A stretch of DNA of 64,000 nt from Bacillota bacterium (GTDB taxonomy: Bacteria > Bacillota > Clostridia > Acetivibrionales > DSM-1351). Where the stretch lies: NCBI GenBank assembly GCA_023444055.1, contig JAEZRV010000023.1, positions 62,001 through 126,000 on the forward strand, read 5' to 3'. The translations under genes and the position numbers were made by a program. The notes beneath the pieces are model-generated. The model did not search any database. It worked only from the letters and a program-made list of their open reading frames with translations, and had not been told where the DNA came from. Shown one piece after another: positions 1 through 9,407 of the stretch (positions are counted from its first letter, which is position 1; each line of letters opens with the position of its first letter).

Positions 1-479
1 GTATTTTCACTCCTGTAAATAGGTTTTGCCACAAAATTGTATAACAGTGCTGAAACAATCACTCCTGATGCTGATGCAATAACTAATGTAATTGCATCAT
101 TCCATTTAAAATAATTTACTCCCAATATTCCTAATCCACCAAAAACAGTTAAAAAGGATACTGCAACTATTGGATTTAATATTATTGCAAACCAAGATAT
201 CACACTGTGTGAAACTCCTGAGCTTTCACCTGCAGAATGTCCATGATGTGCATCAACATTACTAACTTGGCTCCCATCTGCAGAATGTATTGCGTGTCCT
301 GCATCTGTTTGAACATGCCCACCTTCAATATGCCCACTATCAATGTGTCCATGGTGACCACTCATATCAGCTCCAAAATCCCCTTGTGAATGAAGTGATC
401 CTGAAATTCCGCTAATAATTAACGAAATCACCGTATAAAAGACACCTACTAAAAATACAACTACATAAAAATCAGACAT
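1..479 (-). CDS. NfeD-like membrane protein, 3' end outside window
   Basis: Only the first 159 codons are present; the gene runs off the left edge. The start at 479 has GGAGAGGAGG just upstream. Residues about 1-25 form a membrane segment, followed by a loop of some 60 residues very rich in His and Gly (repeated GH, HH and GHI motifs). Two further hydrophobic segments follow (around 95-115 and 125-145). The arrangement resembles the N-terminal half of clostridial NfeD/YuaF-like proteins, which usually sit next to a flotillin and take part in membrane microdomain organisation. That family assignment rests on overall look, because the diagnostic C-terminal OB-fold would lie outside the window. 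The His-rich loop might bind metal (inference). Confidence 0.55.
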   Translation of the reverse strand, partial: MSDFYVVVFLVGVFYTVISLIISGISGSLHSQGDFGADMSGHHGHIDSGHIEGGHVQTDAGHAIHSADGSQVSNVDAHHGHSAGESSGVSHSVISWFAIILNPIVAVSFLTVFGGLGILGVNYFKWNDAITLVIASASGVIVSALLYNFVAKPIYRSEN

Positions 480-901
480 GATTAACCTCCTCTCCAATAA
501 CTCTGTGACAATGAATATGTAATTACAATTATTTACCACATGCACACATTATAATCTATCTCTAGAGGTTCCACAAGAGCTGCTTTGACTTGATTCTATT
601 CTAATTGTACCATAAATTGTTACTAAATTCACAAGTAATTTTTTGTCATTACGTAAATACTATTATCTTCGATTATCTCCGTTTTTCGCCCTAGTCCATT
701 TGATATAAACAGTAGTCCGCTTGGTGAGAACACAAGTGGAAAAACAGCAAATTTTCACTCTCATCATATCAGCGGTAGCCAATAAGATTCATAAAAATTT
801 ACTGTTTTTTAAACACTGACTAACAGTTGAGTTATCTCCACTATTTGAGATTGGCGAGAACATAAGTATAAATATTATACAAAAACTATTGCATTAGGAT
901 A
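480..901. other. Non-coding gap, nothing recognised
   Basis: There is no convincing gene. Two short related stretches (about 675-740 and 832-870) share TTATCTCC followed later by GAGAACA-AAGT. They could be decayed copies of something, but are too short to name. Confidence 0.4.
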
Positions 902-950
902 CAAAAAATACCAGTGTAACAGCTAATTTTTTTTAGCTATCACACTGGTA
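902..950 (-). terminator. Rho-independent terminator of the hemicellulase operon
   Basis: The arms TACCAGTGT (909-917) and ACACTGGTA (942-950) enclose a second short stem. On the minus strand the hairpin is followed by a run of six T. It lies about 48 bases after the stop of the last dockerin gene. Confidence 0.85.
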
Positions 951-997
951 TTTAGTGGTTAAAAAGTTATTTTAATTTATGCTATTTAGCCCTGTCT

Positions 998-2680
998 TTA
1001 TGGTTTATGTGGCAGTTGTGTAACAGTACCCAGCAGATATTGCTTGAATACTGCAAAATCAAGTGCATCAATTGCTTTATCAAGATTTAAATCTGCAGCT
1101 AAAAGGTCATTTTCTACAGAAAAATCTGTAACAGTGCCAAGAAGATACATTTTCATTAATGCATAGTCTGTAGCATCAATGCCTTTATCCCCATTAAGGT
1201 CTCCTACAATAGTTGTAGGTGCTACTGCTTTTCCAAATACAAACCAGTTGAGGTTGAGCAGGTAACTTCCTCCACCTGTAAATTTAAGGTATAGATCATG
1301 TTTTCCGCTTACCTTTTCAATATCACATTTAACATCAGCCCAAGTCTGCCAGTCGCCGGTTCCAGTAACAGCACAAGTTCCAATCTTAGTGCCGTCAGCC
1401 TTATCTAGCCTAATCTCAATATTTCCTCCGCTAGCATTACCACTGGCTACTCTTGCTTGGAAGCTTGTTGCACCATCGCCAAAGTCAACATTTTGATAAA
1501 CAGCATAGTCACCGTTCTCAATATATCCTACATTGTCCCCACCGTCAGTATCCTTACAAGCTTCAGTTTGAATTCCAAACGAATCATCATATCTCTCTGC
1601 TTCGACTTTTGTAAATGGTGATATTGGTCCACTACCAGCATCTAATTTCTCACCGTCAAAAGGAACAACGATAACCTTACTTCCATGTCTATCATTTCCA
1701 CCATCTTTGTCTTTAGCAACGTCTATTACTGCAAGTGTCATCGCAACTACATGACCGTTCTCTATGTACACATTAGGACGTTCAATCTTATTCCAATGAT
1801 TAACCGTACCGTCTGTGTATCTTAAAAAGTTTGTTGTTGGATCATAAGCAATTCCAGACTCAAGCTTCCAGTTACTTATGCCATCCTTAGAGGTAAGGTG
1901 ATAAGCCTTACGAGTATCCCACTTATTGGCAGTAACATGATACTTTCCACCGCTATACCACATGCAAGGGTCTTCCATGTTAACTGTTGGACAACCTGGA
2001 GTACTTGCAAAAATATTTGTTCCCTGAATAGTATAAGGTCCACATACATTGTCAGCTATTCCTATTACTCCGTCTCTTTCAATCAAACCATATTTTCCAT
2101 CTGGTCGAAGCATAATGAAAACATTAGATGCTGAATAATTGTTTGAATATTGATTTTGAGCTATGGAAACACTTCCCAGCTTTGACCATGGTCCATCTAA
2201 AGAATTAGATACAAAAATATCTGCAGGTCTTCTAGTCTCACTTACTAGAACAGCATAACGCCCATCCTTTAACACCAACGGAACAACATTGTGACCTTTT
2301 CCACCTAAATCATTTGGCCAGATCATTCCCTTGTCTGTATAAGGTCCATATAAATTTTTACTTGTAGCATGTACAGCTACTGAGCCAAACCATCCGTTGT
2401 GACCAGCACCTTGATCCCAACGGCTAGCAAACATATGATATGTACCATCTTCTCCTTTAATGATACCACCATCCCAGTAACAATACTTTGACATTGTTCT
2501 GTCTTCCAAACCATTTCCTTGGTCACGGGGTCCTACATCCTGAGCACCCCAGCATGAAGAGGATAAAGGTTCAATAATTGGCATAGGTTCAAAATTATCA
2601 ATTAATGGTGCTGCAAATACTGATCCCTGAAGCATCATTAATGATACAACTCCTGCTAAAAACACGGATAATTTTTTCAT
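998..2680 (-). CDS. Secreted GH43-like beta-propeller glycosidase with CBM6 and dockerin
   Basis: 560 aa. A signal peptide (about 1-23, ending VFAA) is followed by a five-bladed-propeller-type catalytic module (about 35-350). Candidate acidic residues in the GH43-like pattern are Asp70 (YWDGG), Asp237 (EDPCMW) and Glu300 (IERPN). A CBM6 (about 357-487, with the EAE start, ENGDYAVY and a terminal LNWFVF) and a duplicated type I dockerin (about 493-555, loops starting GDLNGD and ADLNLD) complete it. The protein should be secreted and docked to a cellulosome scaffoldin to act on arabinoxylan-type side chains. The exact activity and subfamily are uncertain, as the catalytic module is divergent. 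The start has AAGGAGGT 10 bases upstream. It is the last gene of a three-gene operon, 384 bases after the previous one. Confidence 0.82.
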   Translation of the reverse strand: MKKLSVFLAGVVSLMMLQGSVFAAPLIDNFEPMPIIEPLSSSCWGAQDVGPRDQGNGLEDRTMSKYCYWDGGIIKGEDGTYHMFASRWDQGAGHNGWFGSVAVHATSKNLYGPYTDKGMIWPNDLGGKGHNVVPLVLKDGRYAVLVSETRRPADIFVSNSLDGPWSKLGSVSIAQNQYSNNYSASNVFIMLRPDGKYGLIERDGVIGIADNVCGPYTIQGTNIFASTPGCPTVNMEDPCMWYSGGKYHVTANKWDTRKAYHLTSKDGISNWKLESGIAYDPTTNFLRYTDGTVNHWNKIERPNVYIENGHVVAMTLAVIDVAKDKDGGNDRHGSKVIVVPFDGEKLDAGSGPISPFTKVEAERYDDSFGIQTEACKDTDGGDNVGYIENGDYAVYQNVDFGDGATSFQARVASGNASGGNIEIRLDKADGTKIGTCAVTGTGDWQTWADVKCDIEKVSGKHDLYLKFTGGGSYLLNLNWFVFGKAVAPTTIVGDLNGDKGIDATDYALMKMYLLGTVTDFSVENDLLAADLNLDKAIDALDFAVFKQYLLGTVTQLPHKP

Positions 2681-3064
2681 ATATTCACATACCTCCTTTT
2701 TCGAAATTCATAATAATACTGGAAACATCAGTTTCCGTACTTAACATTAGCATTTGTTTAGTTATAATCTAAACTTCTATTTATCTAGATTCCCCCATCT
2801 AATAAATTTTAAGGAAACCACCTATTATTTATATCTCTATAACAAAAAACTCAATTCGATTGACCAACATTGTTATGTAATTGAATCAATAGTCACACAC
2901 CGCAGCTTTTGGTAAATGTGACTATTGATATAAATTCTTAAACTGCTTGTCCGATGTTTTATCAGAGTTGCTTAAGAATAAACCTTAATCTACCAAAAGC
3001 AACTCTACTAAAACCATTTTATTTTTGTAACAGCGCATTATAGCATTAAGCTATACTAATTACA
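2681..3064 (-). other. Intercistronic gap with two strong hairpins
   Basis: No gene is visible. Two perfect stems lie downstream of the GH141 gene: TCAATAGTCACA/TGTGACTATTGA at 2886-2928 (12 bp) and AGAGTTGCTT/AAGCAACTCT at 2964-3006 (10 bp). Neither has a good T-run on the minus strand. They may be attenuating or mRNA-stabilising structures rather than full terminators, which would allow graded expression of the last operon gene. Confidence 0.6.
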
Positions 3065-5944
3065 TTATTTAACAGATGGTAATTCAGTAACAATACCCAA
3101 CAGATACTGCTTAAATACAGCAAAGTCAATTGCGTCAATTTCATTATCACAATTCAAATCTGCTGCCTCAAGGTCATTTTCTGCTGGGAAGTCCGTAACT
3201 GTACCAAGAAGATACATTTTCATTAATGCATAGTCTGTCGCATCAATCTCGGTATCTCCATTCAGATCTCCAACAATAGTTTTAGGAGGATCAGGTATTG
3301 CATTGACGAATTGGAACCAGTTTAAATTAAATAAGTATCCGCTTCCACCAGTAAATTTGAGATATACGTTGTGCATTCCGCTAGCACCGGTTACCTTACA
3401 TTCTACATCAGTCCAAGTCTGCCAATCACCGTTTGGGGTGACTTTACAAGTTCCTACTAATGGACCTGTAATACTGTCGAGTCTGATTTCAATATTACCT
3501 CCGCCACCGTTACTAGCTACTCTAGCTTGAAAATCTGTTACTCCGTTGTTGAAATTGATATTATTGTAAACAGCATAGTCTCCATTCTCAATAAACCCAA
3601 TATTCTTTCCACCTTCGGAACAGTTTTCAGTATCAATTCCTGACTGAGAAGAGAAATTTTCAGCTTCAATCTGTGCTCCTTTTACTCTTACTAAGCATGC
3701 AGATTCACCAATCTTTTTACCTTGTGCATCTACAACAAACAACTTGTATGATCCTGCTTTTGTAGGAGCCACAATAGTGGTTGCTGTTCCTGCTGCTTTA
3801 GTCATGCTTGCGCCCTGAGCAAAACTAGTTGTGCCAGATGGTGCAAACCATACAGTATTTGAAGCGCTTCCGCTACTTCTAATATTGATTACATCTCCTG
3901 CTGATGCCTGACAGCTTGCAGGGAACACATAATCCGCTACTGGAATTACGTTTTCAGGTACAATGCTTCTGTATTCATCCTGAACTCCAGATTTCACACA
4001 TGTATTGTACGCATTCATAGGCCATACATTGTCTGGAACAACAATTATAGGATCAATCGTACTGTTTGGAGGATTTTTACCCATTTTACTAACAGTTGCA
4101 TATGTTCTTTGAATTGTTAAGTGATGTTTTTGTCCATAATCCTCACAGTTAATTGTGTAAGTTACGCCAGGATCAATGTCCAATACATTATCATTCTCAG
4201 TTACATAAGTAGTTCCTTCATCATTATGCAATCCATAAGTAGGTCCAGTTGAATTGTTTGGAATACCCTTTACATAGTTCTCATTGATAGTGGTATAAGG
4301 CATTTGTCCTATAGTGTATATTGCTCCACTGTCATGAAGTCTGTTTAATGCATTATATATACGGTTGTTATTTATTACATTGTCCTTACATGTAGTTGAG
4401 TCCTGGAAATTACACCATCCCCAGCCTAATGTAATACCATTATAGCCTGTTGTGTGGACTGTGTTTTGTGTTATTTTAAGTTTATTTACAAAGAATGCTG
4501 TTATACCAGCACATCCACCAAAGCCAGGAGCTGTACTACAATCCCATAACATATTATTATTTATTACGTTATTTGTACAAATTCCTTCTATGCCCGGAGC
4601 ATATTTCTGATTTTGTCCACCATCACCTAAATATACATGCTGTGGATGTCCTATAGTAATACCACTTGCTGTAATGTCATAGATGTAATTGCCGATAAGG
4701 TTTGAGTTTATAACATCGTTTATCATTGTTATACCATCAGAACCACTGTGTTTAATAACATTACTAGTAAAGTTTACTGAATCACTGCTATTTAGGCTTA
4801 TTATTCCTGGATATGTATCAAGCAGAGTGTACTTGGTATCATGCCAATTGCCGTTGTAATAAGCTATAAACGCATCTGCACTCTGACAGGTAGTTCTGCC
4901 ATAGGAATCTCCAACTTTAACTAGGTTCCAATCTGTATTTGCAAATGTTATTCCCTCAAAAGTTATGTTTTTAACCCTAACTGAATTTGATTTTCCTGAA
5001 ATGTCAATTAGCTTTTCTACAAAAGGAGCCTCAACATTTGCAGTTTCCATATTTTCACCTGAGCGTGGATAGTAATAAAGTGTTTGTGTAGTCTTATTAA
5101 AATAGAATTGCCCTGGAGAATTTAAAAACTCAAATGCATTATAAATAGTATGGTTACTTGTAGTAGTAAAAGCTGCACCCCAACCTGGTAATTGTGCTAT
5201 TGAACCATAAGGCTGCTGCAAAAGAAGTACTCTTGAAGAACCATTTGTAATAACATCTCTAGTACATACAATATTCTCATTCCATGTAGTACCATTTACA
5301 ATCTCAAGGTCATCCTTATTGCTTGCAATTTCAGGTACATCTGATGCATTGTACTTAACTCCATCACTATGACTTCCGCTTGTCCAAGCCCAACTAGCTT
5401 GTCCTTTTGTTATGGAATAAGTTCCGTAACCGCCTTGACCTTTGACAGTTTTTTTAGTCATTTGAGCTCTCTTGTCATTTACAAAAAGATATCTCAACTT
5501 AGTTTTACGGTTTAGCGTAGCCTTATATATTTTGTCGTTGTACTTTGTCCATCCTGTAACCTTTGTTGAACCATTAAGTACAGGTGTTTCACCCTGATAT
5601 GCTTTGTAATATATTCTGAAGCCATTTGTTCCAGAATCCTCTGTTCCAAAATTAATGGTACTACTAATACGATAATCTCCGCCTCTTAAATAAATACAAA
5701 TGTCACCAGTCATGTTTTTGTTTATAGTACGCACAACATCTCGAGCCTTTGTAATAGTCTGAAAAGGTGCATCAATCGTACCAGGATTGCTATCGCTTCC
5801 CGTCGGTGATACATAATAGGCCGCCTGTAATGCTACTACTGCTGATGCATCTGATGGAAATGCAGTAACTGTTATACCGCATAACATAATTATAAAAGAA
5901 AGAGTTAATACCATACACCTTTTAAAAGTTGTCATTTTTATCAT
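3065..5944 (-). CDS. Secreted GH141-type beta-helix enzyme with CBM6 and dockerin
   Basis: 959 aa. A signal peptide (about 1-36) precedes a long right-handed parallel beta-helix module (about 40-700). It opens with YYVSPTGSDSNPGT and a PFQTITKARDVVR segment, and continues with many repeated NNxI/ITxN turns. This opening and size match GH141, a family with known xylanase and alpha-L-fucosidase members. A pectate-lyase-like function cannot be excluded from sequence alone. A short Ig-like spacer (about 690-765), a CBM6 (about 767-890) and a duplicated dockerin (about 895-955; GDLNGD, ADLNCD) follow. The start is set by AGGAGG 7 bases upstream. It begins 27 bases after the preceding GH43 gene, so both are co-transcribed. 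Confidence 0.85.
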   Translation of the reverse strand: MIKMTTFKRCMVLTLSFIIMLCGITVTAFPSDASAVVALQAAYYVSPTGSDSNPGTIDAPFQTITKARDVVRTINKNMTGDICIYLRGGDYRISSTINFGTEDSGTNGFRIYYKAYQGETPVLNGSTKVTGWTKYNDKIYKATLNRKTKLRYLFVNDKRAQMTKKTVKGQGGYGTYSITKGQASWAWTSGSHSDGVKYNASDVPEIASNKDDLEIVNGTTWNENIVCTRDVITNGSSRVLLLQQPYGSIAQLPGWGAAFTTTSNHTIYNAFEFLNSPGQFYFNKTTQTLYYYPRSGENMETANVEAPFVEKLIDISGKSNSVRVKNITFEGITFANTDWNLVKVGDSYGRTTCQSADAFIAYYNGNWHDTKYTLLDTYPGIISLNSSDSVNFTSNVIKHSGSDGITMINDVINSNLIGNYIYDITASGITIGHPQHVYLGDGGQNQKYAPGIEGICTNNVINNNMLWDCSTAPGFGGCAGITAFFVNKLKITQNTVHTTGYNGITLGWGWCNFQDSTTCKDNVINNNRIYNALNRLHDSGAIYTIGQMPYTTINENYVKGIPNNSTGPTYGLHNDEGTTYVTENDNVLDIDPGVTYTINCEDYGQKHHLTIQRTYATVSKMGKNPPNSTIDPIIVVPDNVWPMNAYNTCVKSGVQDEYRSIVPENVIPVADYVFPASCQASAGDVINIRSSGSASNTVWFAPSGTTSFAQGASMTKAAGTATTIVAPTKAGSYKLFVVDAQGKKIGESACLVRVKGAQIEAENFSSQSGIDTENCSEGGKNIGFIENGDYAVYNNINFNNGVTDFQARVASNGGGGNIEIRLDSITGPLVGTCKVTPNGDWQTWTDVECKVTGASGMHNVYLKFTGGSGYLFNLNWFQFVNAIPDPPKTIVGDLNGDTEIDATDYALMKMYLLGTVTDFPAENDLEAADLNCDNEIDAIDFAVFKQYLLGIVTELPSVK

Positions 5945-5971
5945 GATTTTTCCTCCTATAATTATTTAGGA

Positions 5972-7516
5972 TTATTTGTCTGCAGGGAATTTTTCTATCA
6001 TACGTAACAAATATTGTTTTACTAGTGCAAAGTCAATTGCATCTACTGTTCCACTTCCATCAACATCTGCAGCTTTTATTTGGTCTGCTGTGAAATCTTT
6101 TGTTCCAAGTAAATTTTGTTTTATTTGTGCAAAGTCAATAGCATCTACGCTACCGCTTCCATCAACATCGCCGTATTTAACTGTTGGTGTTGAAGCGCCA
6201 TTGAATTTCCAGTTATTTATATTTAATAGATAACTGCTTCCACCAGTAAATTTAAGGTATAAATCATGTATCCCTGTAGCGCCAGTTACTTTACAAGTCT
6301 TGTCTACCCAAGTCTGCCATCCGCCTGTTCCTTCTACAGCGCAAGTTCCAACCAATGTACCTGTTGGGCTATCCAAACGGATTTCAATATTTCCACCACT
6401 ATTTGCTGAAGAAACTCTTGCTTCAAAGGATGTTGCGCCAGTACCAAAATCAACGCCCTTTATTTTTAAGTAATCACCATTTTCAATCATTCCTACATCC
6501 ATTCCGCCTTCACTACATACTTCTGTTTCAACACCTTGTCCCCAAGCAAATGTTTCAGCTTCGGTTTTAACAAATGGATTCAGATTTCCGATCTGATTTG
6601 GTCCATTTTTTGTCATTGGGATAGTTGGTATTGTTCCATCTGAATTATATTTGAATTGTTCTACACATACAGAACGGTGATAGCTTCCTCCACCTGGAAG
6701 ATCCCCTGTGTGATAAAACATGTAATCATTTCCATTAAATCTCGCTACTCCAGGATGATTTGTAAAGCTATTTTTAGAACCCATAAAACTTCCTTTGGAA
6801 GTCCATGGTCCCATTGGGCTATTGCTTGTTGCATATTGAAGGTTTTCACCACCACTGCCCATACCTGCATATACCAAGTAATACATATTATTTTGCTTAT
6901 AAACCCATGGTCCCTCTATATATCCATTTGGTTTTGTAAATGTTTGTATACTACCCGAATAAGAAATCATATCCTTGTTCAATTTTACACCGTAAAGGTT
7001 TCCATTTCCCCAATACAAGTAAGCTTGACCATCATCATCAATAAAACATGTTGGATCTATATCCTGTCCACCGTGTTTTTCAGCTAAAGGCTTTCCTAAT
7101 GGATCAACAAATGGTCCTGTTGGGCTGTCTGATACAGCAACACCAATTGCATAACCTCCAGTTTTTCTTGTTGCAGGTATATAGCAATAATACTTTCCAT
7201 TTCTTTCCACAGTCTGAGCTGCCCACGCATCACTCTTCGCCCAGCTAAAATCAGCTAAACCTAATATTGTGCCATGATCAGTCCAGTTTTGCATATCTTT
7301 TGTTGAATAGCATTTCCAGTTTTTCATCGTATAGAAGTTGTTTTCAATTGTATCTTCATCATGAGTTGTGTAAAGATATAAAGTATCGCCATGTACCATT
7401 GGTGCTGGATCAGCAGTGTAATTGGTTTGTACAATTGGATTGTCCGCATAACATACTGTCGGAATACATAGTGAAACTGCAGTTAAAAGACCTAACAATT
7501 TTTTTGCTTTTTTCAT
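5972..7516 (-). CDS. Secreted GH43 glycosidase with CBM6 and dockerin
   Basis: 514 aa from the start chosen here; the frame is open 74 codons further upstream. The ATG at 7516 begins a textbook signal peptide (1-24, VCYA) and has GGGGGG 7 bases before it. The GH43 propeller (about 28-320) shows the three canonical acids: Asp36 in TADPAP (base), Asp154 in DIDP (pKa modulator) and Glu201 in YIEGPW (acid). CBM6 (about 325-450) and a duplicated dockerin (about 455-512; GDVDGSGS, ADVDGSGT) follow. Family members are beta-xylosidases or alpha-L-arabinofuranosidases, and I cannot choose between them. It is the first gene of the three-gene operon, with a long leader that can fold into a hairpin. Confidence 0.9.
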   Translation of the reverse strand: MKKAKKLLGLLTAVSLCIPTVCYADNPIVQTNYTADPAPMVHGDTLYLYTTHDEDTIENNFYTMKNWKCYSTKDMQNWTDHGTILGLADFSWAKSDAWAAQTVERNGKYYCYIPATRKTGGYAIGVAVSDSPTGPFVDPLGKPLAEKHGGQDIDPTCFIDDDGQAYLYWGNGNLYGVKLNKDMISYSGSIQTFTKPNGYIEGPWVYKQNNMYYLVYAGMGSGGENLQYATSNSPMGPWTSKGSFMGSKNSFTNHPGVARFNGNDYMFYHTGDLPGGGSYHRSVCVEQFKYNSDGTIPTIPMTKNGPNQIGNLNPFVKTEAETFAWGQGVETEVCSEGGMDVGMIENGDYLKIKGVDFGTGATSFEARVSSANSGGNIEIRLDSPTGTLVGTCAVEGTGGWQTWVDKTCKVTGATGIHDLYLKFTGGSSYLLNINNWKFNGASTPTVKYGDVDGSGSVDAIDFAQIKQNLLGTKDFTADQIKAADVDGSGTVDAIDFALVKQYLLRMIEKFPADK

Positions 7517-7556
7517 TTTTTTACCCCCCAAAATTTTTGTTAAATTGTTTTTATAG

Positions 7557-7596
7557 CAAGGGTTCATAGTTTTTAAACAAAAAACATAACCCCTTG
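7557..7596 (-). promoter_or_regulatory. Leader hairpin upstream of the GH43 gene
   Basis: CAAGGGTT (7557-7564) and AACCCCTTG (7588-7596) pair with one bulged base around a 23-nt loop, about 40 bases upstream of the start codon. It is too far from the ribosome site to block it directly. It may protect the 5' end of the operon mRNA (inference). Confidence 0.4.
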
Positions 7597-7917
7597 TTCC
7601 TGTAGAAATGGAGTCTTTATGCACTAAAATTCGAAATGATAACATGTAATGCGACTTAATAAGACGTTTTTTTATAGTATATAATATAGCAAATTGCATA
7701 ATAATGGTTATTTTACTTATATTATAAAAAAAGTACACTCAAATTACCATGCACATATTTTTACTTGCGTTGTCATTTGTTTACCTCTTTACACTCAATT
7801 TATCAAAAAGCAGTCCCGATATATCAAGTTTTAGCAAGCTGATTTGTAAAAACTTATCTTTAATTTTCGCCTGTGATTTTTACAGTTAGAACATATTGCC
7901 TATTACAAACACTGTTA

Positions 7918-7964
7918 AAAAACAAAAAGGTCTGACTTCAATTAATTATAGAAATCAGACCTTT
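7918..7964 (-). terminator. Terminator after the RpiB/Dha operon
   Basis: AAAGGTCTGA (7926-7935) pairs with TCAGACCTTT (7955-7964). On the minus strand the hairpin runs into TTTTTGTTTTTT. It lies 80-130 bases past the rpiB stop. Confidence 0.88.
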
Positions 7965-8046
7965 GTTATAATTTTTATTTACATCTTCAATTTTTAGTGC
8001 TATACGAATTTCTATCACACTTCCTTGCATCTTCTTGAATTTATTG

Positions 8047-8493
8047 TTATCTGCAACAGGTATCATAATAGTTTATTCTATCTACTTTTGCCTGTGACCC
8101 ACCACCTGCGAATTCGGATTTAAGCCAAATATCAACAAGTTGTTTTGCAAGTTCTAAGCCAATTACTCTTGCACCCATACACATAATCTGTGCATTATTA
8201 CTCTTTCGAGCACGTTCTGTTGAAAACGAATCGTGGCATACTGCTGCACGAATTCCAGGCACCTTGTTGGCAGATATCGCCATTCCGATTCCTGTGCCGC
8301 ACATCAATATTCCTCTTTCAGCCTCACCATCCACTATTGACCGAGCTACCTCAACAGCAACATCTGGATAAAGAACCGGCTTATCATTAAAAGTACCTTT
8401 ATCAACCACTTCATACCCCTTTGCTTCAACATATGCTTTGATTTCTTCTTTAAATGAACATGCCGCTTCATCGCAGCCCATTATTAATTTCAT
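8047..8493 (-). CDS. rpiB: RpiB/LacAB-family aldose-ketose isomerase
   Basis: 148 aa. The ATG at 8493 has GGAGG 8 bases upstream; it overlaps the dhaL stop as ATGA, so translation is coupled. It starts MKLIMGCDEAA and contains the family active-site segment ILMCGTGIGMAISANK (catalytic Cys and the phosphate-binding GTGIG) and the HDSFSTERARKSN stretch. RpiB enzymes interconvert ribose-5-P and ribulose-5-P, but paralogues isomerise other phosphosugars, including erythrulose-4-P to erythrose-4-P. Being translationally coupled to a dihydroxyacetone-kinase-type DhaL and behind a polyol dehydrogenase favours a C4 substrate here (inference). It is the last gene of the operon. Confidence 0.9.
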   Translation of the reverse strand: MKLIMGCDEAACSFKEEIKAYVEAKGYEVVDKGTFNDKPVLYPDVAVEVARSIVDGEAERGILMCGTGIGMAISANKVPGIRAAVCHDSFSTERARKSNNAQIMCMGARVIGLELAKQLVDIWLKSEFAGGGSQAKVDRINYYDTCCR

Positions 8494-9131
8494 TCTAACA
8501 CCTCCAAAATTCCATCTGCCATAGCTGTAAGAATAATACAACATGACGTTGCACCCGCATCTATAACACCTCTTGAGCGCTCACCCAAACGGCTGGAACG
8601 GCCAAATTTAGCAACTAAATCCTTTGTAGAGTCCTTACCATTTTCAGCTGCAGTTTTCATATTTTCAAGTGCCGCTTTTAAATCCTTGCCATTCGCAGCA
8701 TCTGACTTTAATGATTCAGTAGCAGGTGAAAGCGTATCAACAAGAGTCTTGTCGCCCACTTTTGCATCAACAATTTGTTGTAACCCATCCAAGCCTGCTT
8801 GTAGCATACTTCCCAGATTATTCAATGTAATCTCTTCAAGCCCATCTCCAGCTTCTGCCATTTCAATAAAAATCGTACCGTAGATTGGTCCCATTGATCC
8901 GCCGATTTCAGTCATCAATATAGTACCCAATTCATCAAGTCCCTCAGTGAAGGAAATGTCTTTATCTGCAGTTCTCTGTTCGAAAACAGTAAACCCTTTA
9001 TTCATATTCATCCCGTGATCCCCATCACCGATAAGACCATCAACCTCACCCAAATATGCTTTATTGCTTTGTATTGCTTTTACCATAGCAAGTAAAACCG
9101 ACTTACCACTTGCATTTTTAAATTTATTCAT
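8490..9131 (-). CDS. dhaL: DhaL-type kinase subunit (nucleotide-binding)
   Basis: About 213 aa. Two in-frame ATGs exist, at 9140 and 9131. The SD-like AGGGGG lies only 1 base before the first and about 10 before the second, so 9131 is preferred. The motif GDGDHGMNM (Asp cluster for two Mg ions and ATP) and the all-helical DhaL fold signature GxxxGxxYG (around GSMGPIYG) are present. In the DAK family this subunit delivers the phosphate to the ketose held by DhaK. No DhaM or other PTS partner is encoded nearby, so ATP is the likely donor (inference). It is separated from dhaK by 276 bases that contain a folded element. Confidence 0.9.
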   Translation of the reverse strand: MNKFKNASGKSVLLAMVKAIQSNKAYLGEVDGLIGDGDHGMNMNKGFTVFEQRTADKDISFTEGLDELGTILMTEIGGSMGPIYGTIFIEMAEAGDGLEEITLNNLGSMLQAGLDGLQQIVDAKVGDKTLVDTLSPATESLKSDAANGKDLKAALENMKTAAENGKDSTKDLVAKFGRSSRLGERSRGVIDAGATSCCIILTAMADGILEVLE

Positions 9132-9194
9132 TGCATCCATACCCCCTGTTTTTCATTTTTGTCCTGAGTAGACTCTAGGTTATATGTTAACTTA

Positions 9195-9260
9195 ATATCG
9201 GAAATGCATTATAAAGAGTAAAGCTTTTCAGAGCTTCTCTTGAGATTATTTATCCGATAT
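9195..9260 (-). promoter_or_regulatory. Structured intercistronic element between dhaK and dhaL
   Basis: Three nested stems occupy 66 bases: ATATCGGA/TCCGATAT (9195-9202 with 9253-9260), AAGAG/CTCTT (9214-9218 with 9237-9241) and AAGCT/AGCTT (9221-9225 with 9232-9236). No T-run follows, so it is not a standard terminator. The surrounding gap (9132-9407) has no gene. Likely roles are mRNA processing or setting the DhaK:DhaL ratio (inference). Confidence 0.55.
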
Positions 9261-9407
9261 CTACCTTTACCTAATACCCCTACTTTTATATGCGTGTGGG
9301 ATAAACGGCGCTATGACCCTATATAATAATTCCTTGCTTTAACCTTAAGTTAGAACTCTTCAGATGAAGCAAAAACTTCCACCTGAAGGCAAAAGCTCTG
9401 TTTATCA

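Noticed and set aside
7517..7738. 74-codon N-terminal extension of the GH43 gene
   Set aside because: The extension is not signal-like, while the ATG at 7516 has a strong ribosome site and begins a classical signal peptide.
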